A stretch of 13,827 nt of DNA, taken from positions 1 to 13,827 of the forward strand of contig DIAL01000155.1 in assembly GCA_002414705.1 (NCBI GenBank). The letters are read 5' to 3'. This stretch comes from Flavobacteriaceae bacterium UBA5079. GTDB lineage: Bacteria > Bacteroidota > Bacteroidia > Flavobacteriales > Flavobacteriaceae. Under the pieces are notes generated by a model, which was not told where the DNA came from, did no database searches, and saw only the letters and a program-made list of their open reading frames with translations. Shown here piece after piece: positions 7,239 to 13,827 of this stretch (position 1 is its first letter; each line of letters begins with the position of its first letter). A program made the position numbers and the translations under genes.

Positions 7239-7264
7239 CAACATATCCAAAAGCACCATTTTTT

Positions 7265-9124
7265 ATGTCTCAAGAAACCAAATATACCGAAGATAATATC
7301 CGTTCATTGGACTGGAAAGAGCATATTCGTATGCGTCCTGGAATGTATATTGGTAAGTTGGGTGATGGCTCTTCAGCTGATGATGGTATCTATATTCTAA
7401 TAAAAGAAGTGCTGGATAATTCCATAGACGAGTACGTTATGGGAGCCGGAAAAACCATTGAAATTTCAATTCAAGGTAACAAGGTAACGGTTCGCGATTA
7501 TGGTCGTGGTATTCCTTTAGGAAAAGTGGTTGACGTTGTTTCTAAAATGAATACAGGTGGAAAATACGATAGTAAAGCCTTTAAAAAATCGGTTGGATTA
7601 AATGGTGTTGGTACCAAAGCCGTCAATGCACTTTCTAGCTTTTTTAGAGTAGAATCTACACGTGATAACAAATCAGCTTCAGCAGAATTTGCACAAGGAA
7701 ACCTAATAAATCAGGATTTACTGGATGATACATCTCGAAGAAAAGGAACTAAAGTGTCTTTTGTTCCAGATGAAATTATTTTCAAAAATTATAAGTATCG
7801 TAATGAGTATATCATTAAAATGCTTAAAAATTACGTATACCTAAATCCAGGTTTAACTATTGTTTTTAATGGCGAAAAGTATTTTAGTGAAAACGGCTTA
7901 AAGGATTTGTTAACGGAAAATTCCAATGCTAACGATTTGCTTTATCCTATTATTCACCTAAAAGGGAATGATATTGAAGTCGCTTTAACACACAGTAAAA
8001 CGCAATATAGCGAAGAATACTATTCGTTTGTAAACGGACAAAACACTACACAAGGAGGTACTCATTTAGCCGCTTTTCGGGAAGCTTTAGTAAAAACGAT
8101 ACGTGAGTTTTATAATAAGAATTTTGATGCGTCCGATGTGCGGAAATCAGTAGTTTCTGCAATTTCTATAAAAGTAATGGAGCCTGTTTTTGAAAGTCAA
8201 ACAAAAACTAAATTAGGATCCACAGATATGGGAGGCGATTTGCCAACAGTAAGAACCTATATCAATGACTTTCTAAAAACTAATTTAGATAATTTTTTAC
8301 ATAAAAATCCAGAAACAGCAGATAAAATTCAACGTAAAATTCTACAAGCAGAACGCGAGCGAAAAGAATTATCTGGAATTAGAAAGTTAGCAAAAGATCG
8401 TGCTAAAAAATCAAATCTTCACAACAAAAAATTACGCGATTGTCGTGTGCATTTTGGCGACATTAAAAACGAACGTAATCTAGAAACTACATTGTTTATC
8501 ACAGAGGGAGATTCTGCATCAGGTAGTATTACAAAATCAAGAGATGTAAACACGCAAGCTGTTTTTAGTTTAAAAGGAAAACCGCTTAATTGCTATGGTT
8601 TAACAAAGAAAATAGTTTATGAAAACGAAGAGTTTAATTTGCTTCAAGCAGCCTTAAATATTGAAGAGTCCTTGGAAGACTTACGTTATAATAACGTGGT
8701 AATCGCTACGGATGCTGATGTGGATGGTATGCATATTAGGTTGTTGCTAATCACATTTTTTCTTCAGTTTTTTCCGGAATTAATAAAAGATGGACATTTA
8801 TATATTTTGCAAACACCATTGTTCCGCGTTCGAAACAAGAAAAAAACCATTTATTGTTATACAGAAGAAGAGCGTAGAGACGCATTGGAGGAATTGAAAC
8901 CTAAACCAGAAATAACCCGATTTAAAGGTCTTGGTGAAATTTCACCTGACGAATTTCAGCATTTTATAGGTGATGATATTCGTTTAGATCCTGTTATGCT
9001 AGACGATAATATGTCTATTGAGGATTTGTTAAGTTTCTATATGGGCAAAAACACGCCTGACCGCCAAGAATTTATAATAAACAATCTTAAAGTTGAACTC
9101 GATATTGTAGAAGAAATTAGATGA
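7265..9124 (+). CDS. parE: DNA topoisomerase IV subunit B
   Basis: The ATPase subunit of topoisomerase IV, which pairs with ParC to decatenate sister chromosomes. The GHKL ATPase domain has catalytic E48 and Mg-binding N52 ([10 protein letters not shown]), the GRGIPLG turn, and the lid motif [15 protein letters not shown]. The TOPRIM domain has E414 in EGDSASGS and the metal-binding D483-A-D485-V-D487. The C-terminal signature [12 protein letters not shown] follows. The frame is open from ATG 7124, but the first 47 codons look non-coding and contain a possible promoter; ATG 7265 gives [20 protein letters not shown], the usual Bacteroidota ParE start, and 619 residues. ParE is preferred over GyrB because of the length and the downstream parC. 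The stop overlaps the ATG of the next gene by 4 nt (ATGA). Confidence 0.94.
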   Translation: MSQETKYTEDNIRSLDWKEHIRMRPGMYIGKLGDGSSADDGIYILIKEVLDNSIDEYVMGAGKTIEISIQGNKVTVRDYGRGIPLGKVVDVVSKMNTGGKYDSKAFKKSVGLNGVGTKAVNALSSFFRVESTRDNKSASAEFAQGNLINQDLLDDTSRRKGTKVSFVPDEIIFKNYKYRNEYIIKMLKNYVYLNPGLTIVFNGEKYFSENGLKDLLTENSNANDLLYPIIHLKGNDIEVALTHSKTQYSEEYYSFVNGQNTTQGGTHLAAFREALVKTIREFYNKNFDASDVRKSVVSAISIKVMEPVFESQTKTKLGSTDMGGDLPTVRTYINDFLKTNLDNFLHKNPETADKIQRKILQAERERKELSGIRKLAKDRAKKSNLHNKKLRDCRVHFGDIKNERNLETTLFITEGDSASGSITKSRDVNTQAVFSLKGKPLNCYGLTKKIVYENEEFNLLQAALNIEESLEDLRYNNVVIATDADVDGMHIRLLLITFFLQFFPELIKDGHLYILQTPLFRVRNKKKTIYCYTEEERRDALEELKPKPEITRFKGLGEISPDEFQHFIGDDIRLDPVMLDDNMSIEDLLSFYMGKNTPDRQEFIINNLKVELDIVEEIR

Positions 9125-9606
9125 GAACGAGCAACGAGAAAGTAAAAAATGTAATTATATCAGTCTATTTTATTCTGATTGTTTTGGCTGTTCTTTGGCT
9201 GACTATTTTCAGAGCTTTTAGTGATATTGATAATAATCCAATCATCGCATTTTTTATCATAGCACTAGCATTTATTGCTGTATTTCTGGCAGTTCATTTT
9301 ATTTCCAAGTATTTTGAGTATGATAGTGATGGTTTAAAAGTAACAGTAACTAATAAAGGTTTATTGCTTTCAGAATACTTAAATTATCGCGAACATACCA
9401 TAGAATTTGAAAAACATAGGCTGTCAGGATTTAAAATAAATAATTACATCATTTATAAAGAGTTAGTACTTTTTATAACAAGTAAAGGTGGTCATCATGC
9501 AAAAAAAGAACGTTTTAATATCACACTTGTGGCTAAAAAAAAGCGAAAATACATGAGACAGTCATTAAGAAAAATGGTAAAACAAAATAGAAAAGAGCAG
9601 AGTTAA
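9121..9606 (+). CDS. Two-helix membrane protein with cytosolic PH-like domain, between parE and parC
   Basis: A 161-residue protein I do not recognise. It has a short basic N-terminus, two membrane helices (about 11-30 and 40-61) joined by an acidic loop (SDIDNNP), and a cytosolic part of about 95 residues. Residues 64-120 alternate like beta strands ([31 protein letters not shown]), and a Lys/Arg-rich helix follows ([16 protein letters not shown], 139-154). This layout resembles bacterial PH-like domains attached to membrane hairpins, but that is inference. The ATG overlaps the parE stop by 4 nt, and the TAA shares its last base with the parC ATG, so the three genes should be translated together. 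The basic tail could contact DNA or lipid headgroups. It may also be a passenger gene with no topoisomerase role. Confidence 0.88.
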   Translation: MRTSNEKVKNVIISVYFILIVLAVLWLTIFRAFSDIDNNPIIAFFIIALAFIAVFLAVHFISKYFEYDSDGLKVTVTNKGLLLSEYLNYREHTIEFEKHRLSGFKINNYIIYKELVLFITSKGGHHAKKERFNITLVAKKKRKYMRQSLRKMVKQNRKEQS

Positions 9607-12290
9607 TGAGCGACGACATCAACGATAACCTACCAGAACCAGAAGAAACGAAAGAAACCATTACCAGAATTACTGGTATGTATAAGGACTGGTTTTTAGA
9701 TTATGCATCTTATGTAATTTTGGAACGTGCCGTTCCAGCCATTGAGGATGGCTTTAAGCCTGTTCAAAGACGTATCATGCATTCTATGAAAGATTTGGAT
9801 GATGGTCGCTACAATAAAGTTGCCAATATTGTTGGTCACACTATGCAGTATCACCCACATGGAGACGCTAGTATTGCAGATGCTATGGTGCAAATTGGTC
9901 AGAAAGATTTGCTAATAGATACCCAAGGAAACTGGGGAAATATTTTAACAGGAGATAGCGCAGCAGCTTCACGTTATATTGAAGCACGTATTTCTAAATT
10001 TGGATTGGATGTTGTTTTTAATCCTAAAATAACGGAATGGCAAGCCAGTTATGATGGTCGTCGTAAAGAACCTGTAAACCTTCCAGTTATGTTTCCATTG
10101 TTATTAGCGCAAGGAGGCGAAGGGATAGCAGTCGGTTTATCTACAAAAATATTACCACATAACTTTATTGAATTAATTGACGCGTCTATTAAACACCTAA
10201 ACGGTAAGAAATTTACTATTTATCCAGATTTCCCAACGGCTGGAATTGCTGATGTTTCCGACTATAAAGATGGTCTTCGAGGTGGAAAAGTACGCGTACG
10301 CGCTAGAATTTCTCAATACGATAAGAATACGTTAGTAATTACTGAAATTCCATTTGGAACTAATACATCCTCTTTAATAGATTCTATTTTAAAAGCCAAT
10401 GATAAAGGTAAAATTAAAATCAAAAAAATTGAAGATAATACAGCCGCAAATGTTGAAATTTTAGTGCATTTACCTGGCGGTATTTCACCAGATAAAACCA
10501 TTGATGCCTTATATGCATTTACGAATTGCGAATCGTCTATCTCGCCTTTAGGATGTGTTATTGAAGATAATAAACCGCTTTTTGTTGGAGTTACAGAAAT
10601 GTTACGTCGTTCAACAGATAATACGGTTAAACTTTTAAAAGCGGAACTTGAAATCCGTTTAGGCGAATTTGAAGAACAATGGCATTTTGCGTCGTTAGAG
10701 CGTATTTTTATTGAAAATAGAATTTATCGTGATATTGAAGAAGAAGAAACTTGGGAAGGTGTAATACAAGCTATAGATAAAGGTTTACAACCGCACATTA
10801 AACATTTAAAACGTGCCATCACGGAAGAAGATATTGTGCGTTTAACGGAAATTCGTATTAAACGTATCTCAAAATTTGATATAGATAAAGCACAACAGAA
10901 AATAGATGCTTTAGAAGATCAGATAGCAGAAGTAAAACATCATTTAGCAAACTTAATTGCTTATGCTATTGCTTATTTTGAGCGACTTAAAAAAGAATAT
11001 AGCGAAGGAAAAGAACGCAAAACTGAAATTCGCGCTTTTGACGATGTAGATGCTACAAAAGTGGTTATCAGAAACACAAAATTATACGTTAATAGGGAAG
11101 AGGGTTTTGTTGGAACCTCTCTTAAAAAAGACGAATATGTTTGCGATTGTAGTGATATTGATGACATTATCGTTTTTACCAATGATGGTAAAATGATGGT
11201 GACCAAAGTGGATACCAAAACCTTTATAGGTAAAGATATTATTCATGTGGCCGTTTTCAAGAAAAAAGATAAGCGTACCATTTATAACATGATGTATCGC
11301 GATGGAAAAAATGGACCAACCTATGTCAAACGATTTGCGGTAACTTCTATGACACGTGACAAGGAATACGATATGACAAACGGTTCTAAAAACTCTGCGC
11401 TTTGGTATTTTTCCGCAAATCCAAATGGTGAAGCAGAAGTAGTAACAGTTTTTTTACGCCAAGTTGGAAGTATTAAAAAATTGAAATGGGACGTTGATTT
11501 TGCTGATGTAATTATAAAAGGTCGTAGTTCTAAAGGAAATGTGGTTACCAAACATGCTGTCAAGAAAATAGAACTCAAAGAAAAAGGTGTTTCTACTTTA
11601 AAGCCACGTAAAATCTGGTTTGATGATACGGTTAGACGTTTAAATGTGGATGAACGTGGTGATTTGGTTGGTGAATTTAGAGGTGAAGATCGGATTTTAA
11701 TAATCAGACAATCTGGTTTAGTTAAAACTATTGTGCCAGAAGTAACAACGCGTTTTGATGATGATATGATTGTTATGGAAAAATGGATTCCTAAAAAACC
11801 CATATCTGCTATTTATTTTGATGGTGAAAAAGAACGTTATTATGTGAAGCGCTTTTTAGTTGAAAATGAAAGTCGCGAGGAATTGTTTATTTCAGAACAT
11901 GAAAACTCACAATTAGAAATCGTTTCAACTGACTGGAAGCCGATGGCTCAAATAGAATTTACCAAAGAACGTGGCAAAGACCGCAAAGATAATATGGAGG
12001 TAAATTTAGAGGAGTTTATCGCTGTTAAGGGAATTACTGCTCTTGGAAATCAACTGACTAAAGACAAAGTAAATCAAATTGATTTATTAGAGCCGTTACC
12101 TTATGAGGCTCCTGAAGAGATTCCTGCAGAAGAATTAGATGTTGTATATGAAACGGAAGTAGTTACTGAAGATCTAGACGAAACTGGTAATTCAGAAAAA
12201 ACAAATCAATCTGACAACGACTCTAAAAAGGAGGACAATGATTCACCTCTAGGAAGTATAGATGATAAAGGTCAAGCAACACTTTTTTAA
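9606..12290 (+). CDS. parC: DNA topoisomerase IV subunit A
   Basis: The 894-residue DNA-cleaving subunit of topoisomerase IV. The winged-helix/tower region begins WFLDYASYVILERAVP (29-44). The catalytic pair is R123-Y124 in SAAASRYIEARIS. The quinolone-binding segment reads HPHGDASIADAMV (83-95), with Ala88 at the position of E. coli ParC Ser80 and D92 at that of Glu84. A coiled-coil arm (about 405-475) with DKAQQKIDALEDQIAEV leads to the C-terminal beta-pinwheel. There is no canonical GyrA box (QRRGGKG), only degenerate blade motifs such as GRSSKGNVV, so ParC rather than GyrA is the better call. The last 55 or so residues are acidic and low-complexity and end in QATLF. Its start overlaps the preceding membrane-protein gene by one base; no terminator is visible before the convergent gene 7 nt downstream. 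Confidence 0.95.
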   Translation: MSDDINDNLPEPEETKETITRITGMYKDWFLDYASYVILERAVPAIEDGFKPVQRRIMHSMKDLDDGRYNKVANIVGHTMQYHPHGDASIADAMVQIGQKDLLIDTQGNWGNILTGDSAAASRYIEARISKFGLDVVFNPKITEWQASYDGRRKEPVNLPVMFPLLLAQGGEGIAVGLSTKILPHNFIELIDASIKHLNGKKFTIYPDFPTAGIADVSDYKDGLRGGKVRVRARISQYDKNTLVITEIPFGTNTSSLIDSILKANDKGKIKIKKIEDNTAANVEILVHLPGGISPDKTIDALYAFTNCESSISPLGCVIEDNKPLFVGVTEMLRRSTDNTVKLLKAELEIRLGEFEEQWHFASLERIFIENRIYRDIEEEETWEGVIQAIDKGLQPHIKHLKRAITEEDIVRLTEIRIKRISKFDIDKAQQKIDALEDQIAEVKHHLANLIAYAIAYFERLKKEYSEGKERKTEIRAFDDVDATKVVIRNTKLYVNREEGFVGTSLKKDEYVCDCSDIDDIIVFTNDGKMMVTKVDTKTFIGKDIIHVAVFKKKDKRTIYNMMYRDGKNGPTYVKRFAVTSMTRDKEYDMTNGSKNSALWYFSANPNGEAEVVTVFLRQVGSIKKLKWDVDFADVIIKGRSSKGNVVTKHAVKKIELKEKGVSTLKPRKIWFDDTVRRLNVDERGDLVGEFRGEDRILIIRQSGLVKTIVPEVTTRFDDDMIVMEKWIPKKPISAIYFDGEKERYYVKRFLVENESREELFISEHENSQLEIVSTDWKPMAQIEFTKERGKDRKDNMEVNLEEFIAVKGITALGNQLTKDKVNQIDLLEPLPYEAPEEIPAEELDVVYETEVVTEDLDETGNSEKTNQSDNDSKKEDNDSPLGSIDDKGQATLF

Positions 12291-12297
12291 TAAATAG

Positions 12298-12456
12298 CTA
12301 GTTTCTAAAATAGGACGAGGCTGCAATAAGAAACGCTAAAAGTCCACCAATTATACATGTATAGTAGAGCAGAGGTGTGTGTTCCTTGAAGAAAATAGAG
12401 GTTAAAATTAAACCCGTAGATATAAGATATAAAACTTTTGGACTTACTTTTTTCAT
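12298..12456 (-). CDS. 52-residue small membrane protein
   Basis: A short frame from ATG 12456 to TAG 12300-12298, too small for most gene finders. It begins MKKVSPKVLYLISTGLILT and ends ASSYFRN. Two hydrophobic helices are predicted, about residues 8-20 and 30-46 (LYYTCIIGGLLAFLIAAS), joined by a short charged turn (FFKEHT). The lysine-rich N-terminus suggests both ends are cytosolic. It lies 52 nt after the TerC stop on the same strand, so it could be the last gene of the lipoprotein-TerC unit, and its stop is only 7 nt from the convergent parC stop. No ribosome site is clear, and the family is unknown. The membrane-protein composition and start context favour a real gene. Confidence 0.6.
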   Translation of the reverse strand: MKKVSPKVLYLISTGLILTSIFFKEHTPLLYYTCIIGGLLAFLIAASSYFRN

Positions 12457-12508
12457 AACGTAGACATTTGTTCAGGATTTTTTTTTGAAATTAGAAACGT
12501 ACTGTAAA

Positions 12509-13303
12509 TTATTTTTTCTTTTTCTTCTTTGTAATCCGAAAGTTTAAAAACTCCACAAATAAGGAGAAAGCAATAGCAAAATACAAATAACCTTTAGGAA
12601 TAGCGCCAACCGTTTTACCAAAAAATTCAGTGTGAGATAAATGTGCGGCTTCAGTAATTAGCATAAAACCAATCAATATTAAGAATGCTAAACCAAGTAA
12701 TTGCACACTTGGATGTGTGTCAATAAATTTTCGGATAGGATTAGCAAATCCAATCATAATGCCTATTGAAATCATGACAGCAATTATCATTAATACCAAT
12801 GTATAATTATGGTTTTCATGTAAGCCATTCGTCATACCAACAGCAGTTAAAATAGAATCTATTGAAAATATAAAATCAATTATTATGATTTGCACAACGG
12901 CTTGTCCAAGCGATTTAATTTTTTTGCTTTTAACTTCATCTTCATCATGACTTGGGTCTTCAACTTTTTCACGAATTTCAGAGGTGCTTTTGTAAATTAA
13001 AAATAAACCACCACCAAATAAAATAATAGCTTGCCAGCTAATGCCAACTGAAAGCCAATTGGCTTCTATGGTGTAGAAAGGTTCTGAAAGACCTACAAGA
13101 AAGCTAACAAAAAACAACAGAATAATACGTTGTATCATTGCTAAAAGTAAACCAATGTTTGTTGCTTTAGAACGTTGATTTTCGGGTAGTTTGTTTGCTG
13201 CAATAGATATAAAAACAATATTATCTATTCCAAGAATAATTTCCAGAAACGTTAAGGTTAATAATGCCATGATGGCATCGCTAGTAAATAGGAAGTCTAA
13301 CAT
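12509..13303 (-). CDS. TerC family integral membrane protein (YkoY-like)
   Basis: A 264-residue polytopic membrane protein with about seven helices, of the TerC family. The conserved acidic residues expected to line a metal path are E21 and D27 (LEIILGIDNIVF) and D143 and D149 (IDFIFSIDSILTAVG), with a further E218 (LITEAAHL) and E251 near the last helix. A cytosolic acidic loop (EDPSHDEDEVKSKK, 115-128) separates the two helix bundles. The C-terminus ends in a run of lysines. Bacillus TerC relatives (MeeF/MeeY) export Mn2+ to metalate secreted enzymes, and other members are linked to tellurite resistance; metal export is the more likely role here. No yybP-ykoY type riboswitch is visible upstream. 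Its ATG begins one base after the stop of the lipoprotein gene, so the two are co-translated. Confidence 0.92.
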   Translation of the reverse strand: MLDFLFTSDAIMALLTLTFLEIILGIDNIVFISIAANKLPENQRSKATNIGLLLAMIQRIILLFFVSFLVGLSEPFYTIEANWLSVGISWQAIILFGGGLFLIYKSTSEIREKVEDPSHDEDEVKSKKIKSLGQAVVQIIIIDFIFSIDSILTAVGMTNGLHENHNYTLVLMIIAVMISIGIMIGFANPIRKFIDTHPSVQLLGLAFLILIGFMLITEAAHLSHTEFFGKTVGAIPKGYLYFAIAFSLFVEFLNFRITKKKKKK

Positions 13304-13304
13304 G

Positions 13305-13673
13305 TTAATTTATGCGTTTTGCGGTTCCTTTTTGTTTTATTTTTTCACCAACATACGAATATTCAAAATTATAAGTAGAATCGGTTGTTGTTAATATTTT
13401 AAGGTGAATATCCTTTCGTTCCTGCATGTTTTTAGGATTTATCGTTCTAAAAACAACTTCACAATCATTTATCCATCGCACAGTTGTAGAGTCTACATGA
13501 CCTTGATAAGTTTCTACTTGCAAATCTCTGGTTCTTGTAAAAACAGAATGATAGGTAGAGTCATTTATAGTTATACTGCTTGTGTATGTGCCAGTCTGAT
13601 AATCTGAACACTGACGTTCTACCTGATAACAACTAACAAAAAGAACGAATAAAAGGCATGTAATGGGTTTCAT
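13305..13673 (-). CDS. Small lipoprotein upstream of the TerC gene
   Basis: A 122-residue predicted lipoprotein. The signal peptide (1-14) ends F12-V13-S14-C15; Phe at -3 is unusual for a lipobox, but C15 is the clear lipidation candidate. The mature part is Thr/Ser-rich and probably a small beta-barrel or sandwich: YQTGTYTSSITI (25-36), VRWINDCEVVF (65-75), INPKNMQERKDIHLKIL (78-94), YNFEYSYVGEKIKQKGTAKR (101-120). C22 and C71 could form a disulphide. Similar flavobacterial proteins are, from memory, often mislabelled as DNA topoisomerase IV because they lie near parC; nothing in the sequence supports a topoisomerase role. It is the first gene of the unit: a TAATTTTG promoter element lies just upstream, and the TerC gene starts one base after its stop. 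The function is unknown. Confidence 0.88.
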   Translation of the reverse strand: MKPITCLLFVLFVSCYQVERQCSDYQTGTYTSSITINDSTYHSVFTRTRDLQVETYQGHVDSTTVRWINDCEVVFRTINPKNMQERKDIHLKILTTTDSTYNFEYSYVGEKIKQKGTAKRIN

Positions 13674-13688
13674 AATTCGGGTTTACAA

Positions 13689-13696
13689 CAAAATTA
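13689..13696 (-). promoter_or_regulatory. Bacteroidota -7 promoter element for lipoprotein-TerC unit
   Basis: The minus strand reads TAATTTTG, an exact match to TAnnTTTG, 15 nt before the lipoprotein ATG. A TGTG about 19 nt further upstream is a partial -33 element. The leader would be about 10 nt. Confidence 0.55.
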
Positions 13697-13755
13697 AGAA
13701 ACATTATGATAATGCCACAGGTCTTGAGAATGATTTATTTGAAAAAGAACAAATA

Positions 13756-13827
13756 CTTTTTTAATTATTGAAGTTTTGTAATTTTCTTTAAAGATGGAAC
13801 ATTTCAAAACTTCAATAATTAAAAAAG
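13756..13827. repeat. 23-bp perfect inverted repeat with 26-nt spacer at right edge
   Basis: The left arm (13756-13778, beginning CTTTTTTAATTATTGAAG) and the right arm (13805-13827, ending CTTCAATAATTAAAAAAG) are exact reverse complements over 23 bp, separated by 26 nt (13779-13804). Only 4 of the 23 pairs are GC. The repeat touches the last base of the window and may extend past it. It could be a terminator for a minus-strand gene to the right, a small palindromic mobile element or a cruciform site; the low GC and weak T-run argue against a standard terminator. Confidence 0.85.

Noticed and set aside
7124..7264. 47-residue N-terminal extension of ParE from ATG 7124
   Set aside because: Bacteroidota ParE normally begins at the [17 protein letters not shown] position; the extension has no recognisable domain and contains a possible promoter.
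10973..11218. 81-codon minus-strand frame in parC
   Set aside because: Shadow of the ParC coding frame, with Ser/Leu/Thr-biased composition and no domain.
11321..11803. 160-codon minus-strand frame inside parC
   Set aside because: It is antisense to the ParC C-terminal domain, has Ser/Thr-rich composition typical of a shadow frame, and has no recognisable domain or start signals.
13674..13755. Manganese riboswitch (yybP-ykoY type) controlling the TerC unit
   Set aside because: The promoter element leaves a leader of only about 10 nt, too short for this RNA, and no matching conserved loops are visible.

Overview
The window looks like chromosomal DNA from a marine-type member of the Flavobacteriaceae (Bacteroidota). 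The support is low GC (roughly a third by eye), Bacteroidota-type promoter elements (TAnnTTTG, e.g. TATATTTG, TACCTTTG, TAATTTTG) with little Shine-Dalgarno signal, a short ACT-less SerA beside SerC, a LuxC-type acyl-CoA reductase, Bacteroidota-style ParE/ParC, and several small lipoproteins and membrane proteins of flavobacterial type. The genus cannot be fixed from this sequence.

Left region (1-1120, minus strand): the start of a membrane or exported protein that runs off the left edge, a four-helix membrane protein with a probable internal duplication, and a small lipoprotein. A strong bidirectional hairpin terminator at 1091-1118 separates these from the next block.

Serine block (1140-5130, minus strand): read in transcription order, this is acyl-CoA reductase, serC, serA and a DUF937 protein, with no terminator between genes, so they are probably co-transcribed with possible internal promoters. 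Divergent from it, at 5278, is a 2[4Fe-4S] ferredoxin that ends at its own terminator. SerA and SerC make phosphoserine from 3-phosphoglycerate; the phosphatase SerB is not here.

Plus-strand housekeeping block (5793-12290): ychF, preceded by a promoter and a palindromic hairpin just before its start codon and followed by a terminator; then parE, a small two-helix membrane protein and parC. These last three overlap by 4 nt and 1 nt, so translation is probably coupled. ParE and ParC form topoisomerase IV; the membrane gene between them is the least expected element. ParC ends in QATLF, which resembles a sliding-clamp-binding peptide.

Right region (12298-13673, minus strand): a small lipoprotein gene, then a TerC-family membrane protein one nucleotide downstream, then a previously hidden 52-residue two-helix protein whose stop lies 7 nt from the parC stop. 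The last 72 nt of the window form a 23-bp perfect inverted repeat that reaches the right edge. No RNA genes, CRISPR arrays, insertion sequences or phage genes were seen, and no gene-free stretch exceeds 300 bases. The content is mostly conserved core genome. The best candidates for something new are the parE-membrane protein-parC coupling, the ParC tail, the lipoprotein-TerC-small protein cluster and the two palindromic repeats.
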